Shown here in pieces: positions 14,897-23,646 of a DNA stretch of 64,000 nucleotides. Positions within the stretch are counted from its first letter, which is position 1; each line of letters starts with the position of its first letter. Origin of the DNA: Caenimonas soli. GTDB taxonomy: Bacteria > Pseudomonadota > Gammaproteobacteria > Burkholderiales > Burkholderiaceae_C. The stretch is taken from positions 186,001-250,000 of the forward strand of contig NZ_JABJVV010000009.1 of NCBI RefSeq assembly GCF_013155545.1, written 5' to 3'. The notes under the pieces are model-generated. The model had not been told where the DNA came from. It searched no databases and saw nothing but the letters and a program-made list of their open reading frames with translations. Position numbers and translations under genes: made by a program.

Positions 14897-17365
14897 TCAA
14901 TCCGCGCTGTCGCGTTCCATATCCCTGAGTATGCGATCCAGCCGCGTGGACAGCTGCTCGGTGGTGAGTTGCTCCCGAAAACGTTCCACCATCAGGGGCA
15001 GGCTCATGGGGCTGGGGTGGCGCAGCTCCACGAACTGCAAGTTCTTGCGCAACAGGCGGTTCAAGGTGGCGCGCAGACGCGAAATCTCCAGTTCCTGGCT
15101 CAGCACTTCCTTCTGGGCCTGGGTCAGCAGCAGGTTGCCCTTGTCGTATTTGCGGAACACTTCGAAGAACAGCCCGCTGGAAGCCTGCAACTGCTTGGTG
15201 CTTTTGGGCTGCCCCGGATAACCGGAGAACACCAGGCCGGCGACGCGCGCGATCTCGCGAAACCGCCGCTGCGCCAGCTCGGTGGAGTTGAGCGAAGCCA
15301 GTACGTCGGCAAGCAGGTTCGCCGTCGAGAACACTTCCTTGCCGGTCACGGGCGCGAGATCGAACTCCTCGGCGCTCACCAGCTCGAAGCCGTAGTCGTT
15401 GACGGACATGCTGAAAGTGTTGGGGCGTTCGCGTGCGAGCCTGAAGGCCAGCAGGCTGGCCAGGCCCAGGTGCACATGGCGCCCGGAGAACGGGTAGACG
15501 TAGAGGTGATAGCCCTCGCGCGAGCGGAACGTCTCCACCAGCATGCCGTCCGGCGTGGGGATGCGCGACAGCCGGGCCTGCGTTTCCAACATGGGGCGGG
15601 CGGCCTCGAGTTCGGGCTCGAAGAAGTCGCCCTGCGCCGCCCTTTGCATCATCTCCAGCACGGCGTCGCCCATCTCGGTGGACAGCGCCATCTTGCTGCC
15701 CTGCCAGGTGGGCACCGTTCCCTTGTGGCGCGTGGCCTTCTTCACGTAAGCCGCCATGTCGCGCACACGGACGAACTCGAGGAGCTTGCCGGCGAAGAAG
15801 AAGCAGTCGCCCTTGCGCAGCCGCGCGATGAAGCCTTCCTCGATGGTGCCGATGTTGGCCCCGCTCATGTACTTCACCTGCATGGACGCGTCGCTGACGA
15901 TGGTGCCTATGCCCAGGCGATGGCGCTTGGCGATGCCACGGTCCACGACGCGGTAGACGCCGTCTTCATCCGCCTTGACGCGGTGATAGTCGGGGTACGC
16001 CGTGAGGCTTTCGCCACCGCGCTCGCAAAAAGCCAGCGCCCAGTCGAACTCCTCGCGCGTGAGCCCGCGGTAGGCCCACGCCGTCCGGACTTCCTCGAAC
16101 AATTCCTGCGCGCGGAAGCCGCCGCCCAGGGCGATGGTGACCAAGTGCTGGACCAGCACGTCCAGCGGCTTGTCGGGAGAACAGCGCTCCTCGATGTGGC
16201 CGGCCTGCGCCGCGCGCCGGGCCGCCGCAGCCTCGATGATCTCCATCGTGTTGGTGGGCACCAGCGTCAGGCGGCTCGCGCGCCCGGGCGCGTGGCCGCT
16301 GCGGCCGGCGCGCTGCATCATCCGGGCGACGCCTTTGGCCGAGCCGATCTGCAGCACCCGTTCCACGGGGAGAAAGTCCACGCCCAGGTCCAGCGAAGAG
16401 GTCGCGACCACGGCCCGCAGACTGCCTTCCTTCAAGCCTTGCTCGACCCACTCGCGCGTGGCCTTGTCCATCGAGCCATGATGCAGTGCGATCTCGCCCG
16501 CCCACTCGGGCTTGGCCTCCAGCAGCAGCTGGTACCAGATCTCCGCCTGCGAGCGCACATTGGTGAAGACCAGGGTAGTCCCCGATTTCGCGATCTCGTC
16601 CACCACCGGTTGCTGCATGCGCGCGCCCAGGTGGCCGGCCCAGGAATACTTGCCCGGATCGGGCGGTATCAGGGTGTCGATGATGAGGTTCTTGTCGATG
16701 CGGCCGCGGACCAGGGCCGGCGGCGGTGTCGATGGCGCGTTCAGTCCGGGACAACAGAGGACCTCCATCGCCTCCTGCAGATTGCCCAGCGTCGCGCTCA
16801 GGCCCCACACCACCACGCGCGGATTGAACCGCCACAGCCTGGCCAGCGCCAGCTGCGTCTGCACGCCGCGCTTGCTGCCGATCAGCTCGTGCCACTCGTC
16901 CACCACCACGTACTCCACGCTTTGCAGCTCTTCGCGCGCGTTCTCGCGCGTGAGCATCAGGCTCAGGGATTCGGGTGTCGTCACCAGCGCGGTGGGAAAA
17001 CGCCGGTCCTGCCGCGCCCGCTCGGCGCTGGGCGTGTCACCGGTGCGCTGGCCGATGGTCCATTCGGAGGCGAGGTCGCGCAGCGGCTCGGCCAGCGCCC
17101 GTGTGGTGTCGGATGCCAGCGCGCGCATGGGCGTGAGCCACAGCGCCCGCAGCGGCTGCGCGCCGCGCGCAGGCAGATGCCGGCGCAGCAGCTGGTCGAG
17201 CATGCCGAGCCAGACGGCGTAGGTCTTGCCGGACCCCGTAGTGGCATGCAGCATCCCGCTGCGGCCCTCGGCCACCGCGCGCCAGACCTCGCGCTGGAAG
17301 TCGAAGGCCTGCCAGCCACGCGCGTCCAGCCAGCCCTCGGCCGAAGCTCTTGCGATTGCGTCCAT
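14897..17365 (-). CDS. Ligase-associated DNA-damage-response DEXH-box helicase (Lhr family)
   Basis: A 3'-5' helicase of the Lhr-core type, 822 residues. Visible motifs: Walker A ATTGSGKT (about 41-48), TPMRALASD, VTTPESL, the DEWH box, SATLGN, LVFTNVRSQAE, ATSSLDLGVDF and QRAGRSGH. A long C-terminal Lhr accessory region follows. The family usually clusters with an ATP-dependent DNA ligase, an MBL-fold exonuclease and the phosphoesterase PdeM. Here ligase and exonuclease lie about 7.5 kb away on the same strand and PdeM is not in the window. Start ATG 17365 is 2 bases after the marR stop, so the two are co-transcribed. Confidence 0.9.
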   Translation of the reverse strand: MDAIARASAEGWLDARGWQAFDFQREVWRAVAEGRSGMLHATTGSGKTYAVWLGMLDQLLRRHLPARGAQPLRALWLTPMRALASDTTRALAEPLRDLASEWTIGQRTGDTPSAERARQDRRFPTALVTTPESLSLMLTRENAREELQSVEYVVVDEWHELIGSKRGVQTQLALARLWRFNPRVVVWGLSATLGNLQEAMEVLCCPGLNAPSTPPPALVRGRIDKNLIIDTLIPPDPGKYSWAGHLGARMQQPVVDEIAKSGTTLVFTNVRSQAEIWYQLLLEAKPEWAGEIALHHGSMDKATREWVEQGLKEGSLRAVVATSSLDLGVDFLPVERVLQIGSAKGVARMMQRAGRSGHAPGRASRLTLVPTNTMEIIEAAAARRAAQAGHIEERCSPDKPLDVLVQHLVTIALGGGFRAQELFEEVRTAWAYRGLTREEFDWALAFCERGGESLTAYPDYHRVKADEDGVYRVVDRGIAKRHRLGIGTIVSDASMQVKYMSGANIGTIEEGFIARLRKGDCFFFAGKLLEFVRVRDMAAYVKKATRHKGTVPTWQGSKMALSTEMGDAVLEMMQRAAQGDFFEPELEAARPMLETQARLSRIPTPDGMLVETFRSREGYHLYVYPFSGRHVHLGLASLLAFRLARERPNTFSMSVNDYGFELVSAEEFDLAPVTGKEVFSTANLLADVLASLNSTELAQRRFREIARVAGLVFSGYPGQPKSTKQLQASSGLFFEVFRKYDKGNLLLTQAQKEVLSQELEISRLRATLNRLLRKNLQFVELRHPSPMSLPLMVERFREQLTTEQLSTRLDRILRDMERDSAD

Positions 17366-17367
17366 GC

Positions 17368-17781
17368 CTAGCCCATGGCTGCCGCCGTCCGGCCGCCGCG
17401 GCGCCGATCGGCCTTGGGCAGTTCGGCTTTTGCGACGAGTTGCTCGGCGCGAGCCCGGCCTTGCGGGGTGAGCGACAGCGCAACCTGGCGCCGGTCGCCC
17501 GGCAAGGCCTGGCGTTTGATCATTTTCTTGGCGGCCAACGAGGTGATGGCGCGCGAGGTGCGCGCCCGGTCGAGCTGGGCCCTGGCAGCCAGCTGGGACG
17601 ACAGCAGGCCTTCGTCCTGCGCGAGCAGCGCCAACACTCGCCATTCCCGCCGCGTGATCCCGAACCGGCCTTCGCACAGACGGATGACCATGCTGCCGGC
17701 CGTCCCGAGCAGATGGCTCAGCCGATAGAGCAGCAGGTCATCCAGGGCCGAGGGAGCGGCGAGGCGCGCGGGGGCGGTCAT
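17368..17781 (-). CDS. MarR-family regulator, C-terminally short
   Basis: A 137-residue MarR protein. The winged helix-turn-helix is intact (ITRREWRVLALLAQ, SSQLAARAQLDRARTSRAITSL, and the wing region KKMIKRQALPGDRRQVALSLTPQG). After TPQGRARAEQL the usual final dimerisation helices are missing. Instead there is a basic stretch (KADRRRGGRTAAAMG) and a stop, 2 bases before the helicase start. The truncation may impair dimerisation. It faces a Bug-receptor gene with a palindrome between them, so it probably controls that divergent region. Confidence 0.82.
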   Translation of the reverse strand: MTAPARLAAPSALDDLLLYRLSHLLGTAGSMVIRLCEGRFGITRREWRVLALLAQDEGLLSSQLAARAQLDRARTSRAITSLAAKKMIKRQALPGDRRQVALSLTPQGRARAEQLVAKAELPKADRRRGGRTAAAMG

Positions 17782-17801
17782 AGGGTTTACCGAGGGAATA
17801 A

Positions 17802-17818
17802 TTGATTAGAACAATCAG
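17802..17818. promoter_or_regulatory. Probable MarR operator
   Basis: TTGATT, five bases (AGAAC), AATCAG: an AT-rich 17-bp palindrome with one mismatch in an otherwise GC-rich region, 21 bases from the marR start. Its size and position fit autoregulation by a MarR protein. Confidence 0.55.
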
Positions 17819-17820
17819 TT

Positions 17821-17845
17821 GTCCACAGTCTAAAGTGCTGTGGAC
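17821..17845. promoter_or_regulatory. Perfect 8-bp inverted repeat upstream of the Bug-receptor gene
   Basis: GTCCACAG (17821-17828) and CTGTGGAC (17838-17845) flank nine AT-rich bases (TCTAAAGTG). It lies directly beside the MarR-type palindrome and 30 bases before the receptor ATG. It could be a second operator or a hairpin in the 5' leader. Confidence 0.5.
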
Positions 17846-17875
17846 GGTGGCGCACCTCGCCACGATGGAGACAGC

Positions 17876-18841
17876 ATGGCATCGAGATTTTCATTCGCAG
17901 CAATGTTGCTGGCCGCGGCATGCGCGACGGTAGGGGCGCCGGTGGCGGCACAGGACAAGCCGCCGCTGCGCATCCTGGTGGGCTTCCCGCCAGGCGGTTC
18001 TGCCGACGTCCTGGCGCGCCTCATCGGCGACGCCATCCGCGACGACTTCAGCCAGGTGACCGTGGAAAACAAGCCCGGCGCCGGCGGGCGCATCGCCCTG
18101 GCGGCGGTGAAGTCAGCCAAACCCGATGGCCAGACGGTGATCATCCTGCCCAGTGGGCCCATGGTCCTGTACCCGCACGTGTACAAGAAGCTGGAGTACG
18201 ACGCAGTCAAGGACTTCACGCCCATCTCGCAGATCGCCCGCTTCCAGTTCGGCGTGGTGTCGGGGCCGGCGACCAACGTGAAGACGGTGGCGGAGATGCT
18301 GGCCAAGTCGAAAGCCGATCCCAAGAGCGCCACTTACGGCTCGCCCGGCCTGGGCACGCTGCCGCACTTCATGGGCGTGCTGATGGAGCAAAGCTCGGGC
18401 GTGCCATTGACGCACGTGCCGTTCCAGGGCGGGGCGCCGGCCAATACGGCCCTGGTGGGCGGGCACATCGGCTACAAGTTCGACGTGGTCTCCGAGACCA
18501 CCGAACTGCACCGCAACGGCAAGGTGCGCATCATCGCCGTGACCGGGGCCACTCGGGATCCCCAGGTGCCGGAAGTGCCGACCCTGAAGGAGTCGGGCGT
18601 CGACATGGAAGCGACGGCCTGGTTCGCGATGTACGGTCCCGCCGGTATGGCCAGGGACGTGGTGGCGAAGCTGGAACGCGCCGTGAGCACCGCAGTGAAA
18701 AACCCTGCCATGCAGGAACGTATGCTCAAGCTTGGCTACGAAGCCATAGGATCGACCTCGGCCGAACTGGCGGCCGCCCAGCGGGCCGACCTGGCGCGCT
18801 GGGAAAAACCCATCAAGGCCACGGGAGTGAGCCTCGACTGA
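17876..18841 (+). CDS. Bug-family (TctC-like) tripartite tricarboxylate transporter receptor
   Basis: Periplasmic solute-binding protein, 321 residues. A signal peptide ends at about 22-24 (GAPVAAQ); the typical Bug core follows (ILVGFPPGGSADVLARLIGD, ENKPGAGGRIA, THVPFQGGAPA). Start ATG 17876 has GGAG five bases upstream. No TctA or TctB membrane genes are in the window, the common orphan state for Bug proteins in Burkholderiales. It is followed 8 bases later by a second receptor, then a sulfatase. The ligand is unknown; the context suggests a sulfated or carboxylated organic compound. Confidence 0.88.
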   Translation: MASRFSFAAMLLAAACATVGAPVAAQDKPPLRILVGFPPGGSADVLARLIGDAIRDDFSQVTVENKPGAGGRIALAAVKSAKPDGQTVIILPSGPMVLYPHVYKKLEYDAVKDFTPISQIARFQFGVVSGPATNVKTVAEMLAKSKADPKSATYGSPGLGTLPHFMGVLMEQSSGVPLTHVPFQGGAPANTALVGGHIGYKFDVVSETTELHRNGKVRIIAVTGATRDPQVPEVPTLKESGVDMEATAWFAMYGPAGMARDVVAKLERAVSTAVKNPAMQERMLKLGYEAIGSTSAELAAAQRADLARWEKPIKATGVSLD

Positions 18842-18849
18842 AGGAGAAC

Positions 18850-19824
18850 ATGGTGTTGGCAAACTTCCTTTGCACGGTCGGCGTCGCCCTGGCGGCTTGC
18901 GTCCCGCTTGGGGCGCTCGCGCAGTCTGCGCCCGCTTATCCGACCAAGCCGGTGAAGTTCATCAACAGCTTCCCGCCCGGCGGGCCCTCCGACACACTGG
19001 CGCGCTCGATCGCCGACGTGCTGCAGGCCGCCTTCAAGCAGCCCGTCATCGTGGAGAACAAGGCCGGCGCCAGCGGCAACATCGGCGCCGACCTGGTGGC
19101 CAAGAGTCCCGCCGACGGCTACACCGTGCTGGTGGGCGTCGACACCACGCTGACAGTGAACCCGCATATCTACAAAGGCATGCCCTTCAAGCCGGCGGAC
19201 CTCAAGCCCATCATGGTGATGGCTTCCTCCGGCCTGCTGATCGGCGTCAACCCCGCAACCGGATTCAAGACACTCAATGACCTGGTGGCCGCCGGCAAGA
19301 CCAAGGGCGTGAGCTTCAGTTCGGCCGGTAGCGGCAGCCCCGGGCACCTGGCGGCCGCGGTGTTCACCGAGGCGACCGGCGTGAAGATCAATCACATACC
19401 GTACAAGGGCAACACACCGGCGGTCACCGCGGTCCTGGCCGCCGAGGTCGACGGCGGCGTGCTGGCGACACCGGGCATGCTGCCCCATGTGAAGGCCGGC
19501 AAGATCACGCCGCTGGCCGTCACCAGCCGGCAGCGCTCGAAGCTGGCGCCCGAGATCCCGACGGTGGCGGAAGCCGGACTGAAGAAGCTTGAGCAGGAAG
19601 TGCTGTATGGCGCCTGGGTTCCCGCTGCCACACCCGAGCCGGTAGTGCAGGCATTGCAGCGCGCTTTCGCCGATGCGCTGTCGCGGCCCGAGCTGCAGGC
19701 GCGCATGACCAGCCTGGACCTGCAGTACGAGGGCTTGACCGGCGCCGCGGCGGCCAAGCGCCTGTCCAATTTGTCCGAGCACTACGGCCGGGTGATCAAG
19801 GCCACCGGCATGAAGGTCGAATGA
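18850..19824 (+). CDS. Second Bug-family (TctC-like) solute receptor
   Basis: A 324-residue receptor with a signal peptide (cut near 24, GALAQS). Core motifs: VKFINSFPPGGPSDTLARSI, ENKAGASGNIGADLVAKSPADGYT and INHIPYKGNTPA. AAGGAGAAC precedes the ATG. Its stop overlaps the sulfatase start (ATGA), so receptor and sulfatase are translationally coupled. The two receptors differ clearly in sequence, so they likely bind different ligands rather than being a fresh duplication. Confidence 0.88.
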   Translation: MVLANFLCTVGVALAACVPLGALAQSAPAYPTKPVKFINSFPPGGPSDTLARSIADVLQAAFKQPVIVENKAGASGNIGADLVAKSPADGYTVLVGVDTTLTVNPHIYKGMPFKPADLKPIMVMASSGLLIGVNPATGFKTLNDLVAAGKTKGVSFSSAGSGSPGHLAAAVFTEATGVKINHIPYKGNTPAVTAVLAAEVDGGVLATPGMLPHVKAGKITPLAVTSRQRSKLAPEIPTVAEAGLKKLEQEVLYGAWVPAATPEPVVQALQRAFADALSRPELQARMTSLDLQYEGLTGAAAAKRLSNLSEHYGRVIKATGMKVE

Positions 19825-21125
19825 AGCGCCCCAACATCATCTTCATCGTCGCCGACGATCTGGGCTTCGCCGATCTGGGCTGCTACGGCGGCCGGGCGCC
19901 CGTGTCGCCGGTGCTGGACGGCCTGGCGGCGTACGGCCTGAAGTTCACGCAGGGCTATGCCAACTCCCCCGTTTGCTCGCCGACCCGCTTCGCACTGATG
20001 ACGGCGCGCTACCAGTACCGGCTGCGCGGCGCCGCCGAGGAGCCCATCAACAGCAAGAGCCGCGGCAGCACCACGCTGGGCCTGCCGCCCGAACATCCGA
20101 CCCTGCCCTCCTTGCTCAAGGACGGCGGCTACCGCACCGCGCTCATCGGCAAGTGGCACCTGGGCTACCCGCCTTCGTTCGGGCCGTTGCGCTCGGGCTA
20201 TGAGGAATTCTTCGGGCCGATGTCGGGCGGCGTGGACTACTTCACGCATTGTTCATCCACGGGCGCGCACGACCTGTGGTTCGGCGAAGAAGAGAAAAAG
20301 GAAGAGGGTTACCTCACCGATCTGATCTCGCGCCGCGCCGTGGACTACGTCGAGCGCATGGCCGGCCAGGACGCGCCCTTCTTTCTCAGCCTGCACTACA
20401 CCGCGCCGCATTGGCCCTGGGAAACGCGCGACGACGAAGCCCTGGCGCAAGAGGTGAAGGACAACCTGTTCCACCTGCACGGCGGCAACATCCACAGCTA
20501 CCGCCGGATGATCCACCACATGGACGAGGGCATAGGCTGGATCATGGAGGCGCTGCGCAAGCAGGGACTGGCCGATGACACGCTGGTGGTCTTCACCAGC
20601 GACAACGGCGGCGAGCGCTTCTCCGACAACTGGCCCCTGGTGGGCGGCAAGATGGACCTGACCGAGGGCGGCATCCGCGTGCCCTGGATCGCGCACTGGC
20701 CGGCCGTGATCGAGCCCGGCGGCGTCACCGAACAGCATTGCATGACCATGGACTGGTCGGCCACGATGCTCGCGGCCGCGGGCGCGCAGGCCCACCCCGA
20801 CTTTCCGCTCGACGGCGTTTCGCTCCTGCCGGTGCTGCACCAGGCGGGCCAGCGCTTCCCGCGCCCCCTGCACTGGCGCATGAACCACCGGGGCCAGCGC
20901 GCGCTGCGCGACGGCGACTGGAAATACCTGCGAGTCGATGGCAACGACTACCTGTTCAACATCCCCGCCGACGAACGCGAACGCGCCAACCTGGCGGCGC
21001 GTGAGCCGCAGCGGCTGGCGGCGCTGCGCGGCGCCTGGGAGCAATGGAACGCCACCATGCCGCCGATCCCGGCGGACGCCACCGTGAGTCTGGGCTATTC
21101 GGCCAAGGACATGCCCCAGCGATGA
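19821..21125 (+). CDS. Formylglycine-dependent sulfatase (arylsulfatase family)
   Basis: Hydrolyses sulfate esters. The 434-residue product carries the sulfatase signature CSPTR with Cys52 as the residue converted to formylglycine, metal-binding NIIFIVADDLG at the N-terminus, GKWHLG near 108 and FTSDNGGER near 255. No signal peptide: it starts directly at the domain, so the enzyme is probably cytoplasmic and acts on imported substrate. It overlaps the upstream receptor gene by four bases. The SulP transporter begins 28 bases downstream. The formylglycine-generating enzyme is not in the window. Confidence 0.9.
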   Translation: MKRPNIIFIVADDLGFADLGCYGGRAPVSPVLDGLAAYGLKFTQGYANSPVCSPTRFALMTARYQYRLRGAAEEPINSKSRGSTTLGLPPEHPTLPSLLKDGGYRTALIGKWHLGYPPSFGPLRSGYEEFFGPMSGGVDYFTHCSSTGAHDLWFGEEEKKEEGYLTDLISRRAVDYVERMAGQDAPFFLSLHYTAPHWPWETRDDEALAQEVKDNLFHLHGGNIHSYRRMIHHMDEGIGWIMEALRKQGLADDTLVVFTSDNGGERFSDNWPLVGGKMDLTEGGIRVPWIAHWPAVIEPGGVTEQHCMTMDWSATMLAAAGAQAHPDFPLDGVSLLPVLHQAGQRFPRPLHWRMNHRGQRALRDGDWKYLRVDGNDYLFNIPADERERANLAAREPQRLAALRGAWEQWNATMPPIPADATVSLGYSAKDMPQR

Positions 21126-21153
21126 GCGTGTCGCACACGGGCATACTCGACGC

Positions 21154-22806
21154 ATGAGTGCACTGTCCCGCTGGCTGCCCTTCCTGAACTGGCCGCGTCC
21201 CGATGCCAACCTGCTGCGCGGTGAACTCGCCGCCAGCTTCACGGTGGCGGTGGTGATGATTCCCCAATCGGTCGCCTACGCAGGGCTGGCGGGCATGCCG
21301 CTGGTGACGGGGCTCTATGCCACCTTCCTGCCGGCCCTGGTGGCCGTTTTGTTCAGCAGTTCGACGCGGCTGTCGGTGGGCCCGTCGGCCCTCACCAGCG
21401 TGCTGGTCGGCGCTTCGTTGGTGGGGTTGGCCGAACCGGGCAGCGCCCAGTGGGTGGCACTGGCCGCCTGGCTGGCGCTTCTGTCGGGCGCGATCCAGCT
21501 TGGCCTCGGCGCGGCGCGCGCGGCCTGGGTGCTCAACCTGGTGAGCTCGCCCGTGCTGGCGGGCTTCAGCCAAGCCGCCGCGTTGCTGATCATCGCCTCG
21601 CAAGTCCCCGCCCTGGTCGGTTTGAAAGGCCCGCTGTCCAGCCTGTGGCAGTCCCCGCAAGTGGACCTGGTGGCGCTGGGCTACGGCGCCGCCAGCGTGT
21701 TGCTGTTCGTTCTGGGCAAGCGCTACCTGCCCAAATTGCCGGTGGTGCTGCTGGTCGTCGGCGCCGCGGCCATCATCAGCAAATGGAGCGGCTACTCGGT
21801 TCATGGCGCCGTCATCGGGACACTTCCCGTGGGCCTGCCGCAGTTCTACTGGCCGGGCCTGCCGGACTGGGGCGTGCTGGCCACCTTGCTGGCACCGGCC
21901 CTCGTCATCGCCCTGGTGAGTTCACTGGAAATGGCGGCCAGCGCCAAGATCGAAAGCCAACGCGATCGCAAGCGCTGGGATGCCAGCCAGGATCTGGTGG
22001 GCCAGGGGCTGGGCAAGCTCACGGCCGCCTTGTCCGGCAGTTTCCCGACCAGCACCTCGTTTTCCCGCTCGGCGATCACGCTGTATTCGGGCGCCCGCAC
22101 CGGCTGGGCCACCGTGTGTTCAACCGTGGTCGTGTTGCTGGTGCTGCTGTTCCTCACCCCGGCTCTCTACCATGTGCCCCGCGCCGTGCTGGCGGCGGTG
22201 GTCATCACCGCGGTGGTAGGGCTCTTCAGGCCGCAGACGCTGGTGCGGCTGTGGCGCATCGACCGCGTGGAGGCGGTCACCGGCCTGGTGACCTTCGGCG
22301 TCACCATTCTCACGGCACCCAGAATCTACTGGGGCGTGCTGACGGGCGTGGTGATGGGCCTGGCGCACTTCCTCTATCTCCGCTTGCACCCGCGCATCAT
22401 CGAAGTCGGCCTGCATCCCGACGGCAGCCTGCGCGACCGGCACCTCTGGCGGCTGCCGCCGCTGGCCCCGCATGTCTATGCGCTGCGGATGGACGACGAG
22501 CTCGACTTCGCCTCGGCCAGTGCCTTCGAGCGCGCCGTCGTCGAACACCTGGCAACGCATGGCGACGTGCGCCACGTTTGCCTGTTCGCGCACCCCATCA
22601 ACCGGGTCGACGCCACGGGTGTCGAAGTGTTCGGCCAGTTGCGCAGGACGCTGGCGGACCGCGGCATCCAGCTTCACATCAGCGGCATCAAGCTGCCGGT
22701 CGAGCGCGTGCTGCGCAAAGCTGGCGTGCTGGATGACAGCCCGCTGCTGCACATGTACCGCACCGATGCGGAAACGCTGCTGGCCTTCGGCCGGCTCAGT
22801 CCGTAG
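21154..22806 (+). CDS. SulP-family anion transporter with STAS domain
   Basis: A 550-residue inner-membrane transporter. The N-terminal part shows the SulP signature (ELAASFTVAVVMIPQSVAYAGLAGMP) and about a dozen membrane segments up to residue 410. A cytoplasmic STAS domain occupies about 430-540 (VYALRMDDELDFASAS, then NRVDATGVEVFGQL). SulP proteins carry sulfate, bicarbonate or dicarboxylates. Directly after a sulfatase, sulfate handling is plausible but not proven. It ends two bases from the convergent DUF429 gene. Confidence 0.9.
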   Translation: MSALSRWLPFLNWPRPDANLLRGELAASFTVAVVMIPQSVAYAGLAGMPLVTGLYATFLPALVAVLFSSSTRLSVGPSALTSVLVGASLVGLAEPGSAQWVALAAWLALLSGAIQLGLGAARAAWVLNLVSSPVLAGFSQAAALLIIASQVPALVGLKGPLSSLWQSPQVDLVALGYGAASVLLFVLGKRYLPKLPVVLLVVGAAAIISKWSGYSVHGAVIGTLPVGLPQFYWPGLPDWGVLATLLAPALVIALVSSLEMAASAKIESQRDRKRWDASQDLVGQGLGKLTAALSGSFPTSTSFSRSAITLYSGARTGWATVCSTVVVLLVLLFLTPALYHVPRAVLAAVVITAVVGLFRPQTLVRLWRIDRVEAVTGLVTFGVTILTAPRIYWGVLTGVVMGLAHFLYLRLHPRIIEVGLHPDGSLRDRHLWRLPPLAPHVYALRMDDELDFASASAFERAVVEHLATHGDVRHVCLFAHPINRVDATGVEVFGQLRRTLADRGIQLHISGIKLPVERVLRKAGVLDDSPLLHMYRTDAETLLAFGRLSP

Positions 22807-22808
22807 GG

Positions 22809-23618
22809 TTACGCGCTGATGATCCAGCCCTCGAGCGGGTCCAGGTGTTCGGGCAGGCCGTAGCGTGGCGCGCCATGCCGGTACGCCCAAGCCGCCTGCA
22901 CCAGGCACAGCACCGCGTCGAGGCTGTCGCCGCTGGCATCGTGCACCAGCGCATCGCGCTGCGGGTTGGTCAGCTTCAGGCGCAGCTCCAGCCGGGTCTG
23001 GCCGATCTCCAGGGTGGTGAGCAGGTCCTTGCGCGCGATCAGGCGATCGGGCGTCTGCTTGGCACGCTCGTCGCTCTTGTAGCTGCGCTTGCCGATCAAC
23101 TCGCGCGCCAGCAGGCCCGGATAGGCTTCCAGCGCCACGCGGTTCGGATCGCCCTCATGCAGCCCCGGGATGTGGACACCGGCCGCCAGCAGCAGGGGCA
23201 GCGCCGCATGCAGCATGTAGGCCACCGGAGGATTGACCCACTTCATCGACGGGCTGGAGCCTGCCAGCTTGTCGAATGCGCGATGGGCAAACTTGGCGCC
23301 GGCCGGCCGGGCGTCGCAAAACGCGGCGAAGGTGGTACGGATATCGGCGCGGCTCAAGCCCGCGTAGTGCTCGATGCATTCGCGCCATTGCGCCGGCCAG
23401 CCCAGGTGTTCGATCAGTTCGCGCGGCAGGCCGAACGGGAAGTCGAAGCCGCCCACCCATTCGCGCGGCTGCGCCAGCCACTGCGCAAAGCCTTCCAGCG
23501 TGTCTATCTTTTCGAGTTTGCCGAGCACGACGCGGGAGCCGGCCAGGGAACCCACGGCCATCACGATGGGCTTGCGGCGGGTCGGGCTGCTGGAGAAATC
23601 GCAGCCGACCAGCGACAT
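22809..23618 (-). CDS. DUF429 predicted RNase H-fold nuclease-like protein
   Basis: About 269 residues beginning MSLVGCDFSSSPTRRKP, the N-terminal acidic strand typical of DUF429 (RNase H-like fold), with GGFDFPFGLP near residue 55, LEAYPGLLAREL near 160 and the conserved ASGDSLDAVLCLVQAAWA near the C-terminus. The function of the family is not established. It is the third gene after folE and the BLUF gene, about 28 bases behind the latter. Start ATG 23618 fits the domain; a GTG at 23660 would overlap the BLUF gene. Confidence 0.75.
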   Translation of the reverse strand: MSLVGCDFSSSPTRRKPIVMAVGSLAGSRVVLGKLEKIDTLEGFAQWLAQPREWVGGFDFPFGLPRELIEHLGWPAQWRECIEHYAGLSRADIRTTFAAFCDARPAGAKFAHRAFDKLAGSSPSMKWVNPPVAYMLHAALPLLLAAGVHIPGLHEGDPNRVALEAYPGLLARELIGKRSYKSDERAKQTPDRLIARKDLLTTLEIGQTRLELRLKLTNPQRDALVHDASGDSLDAVLCLVQAAWAYRHGAPRYGLPEHLDPLEGWIISA

Positions 23619-23646
23619 CGAAGGGCTCAGCCGTCCGCCCGGGTGG

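Noticed and set aside
14792..17371. An 859-codon open frame antisense to the Lhr helicase
   Set aside because: The helicase motifs are complete on the minus strand; the antisense frame is a GC-driven shadow.
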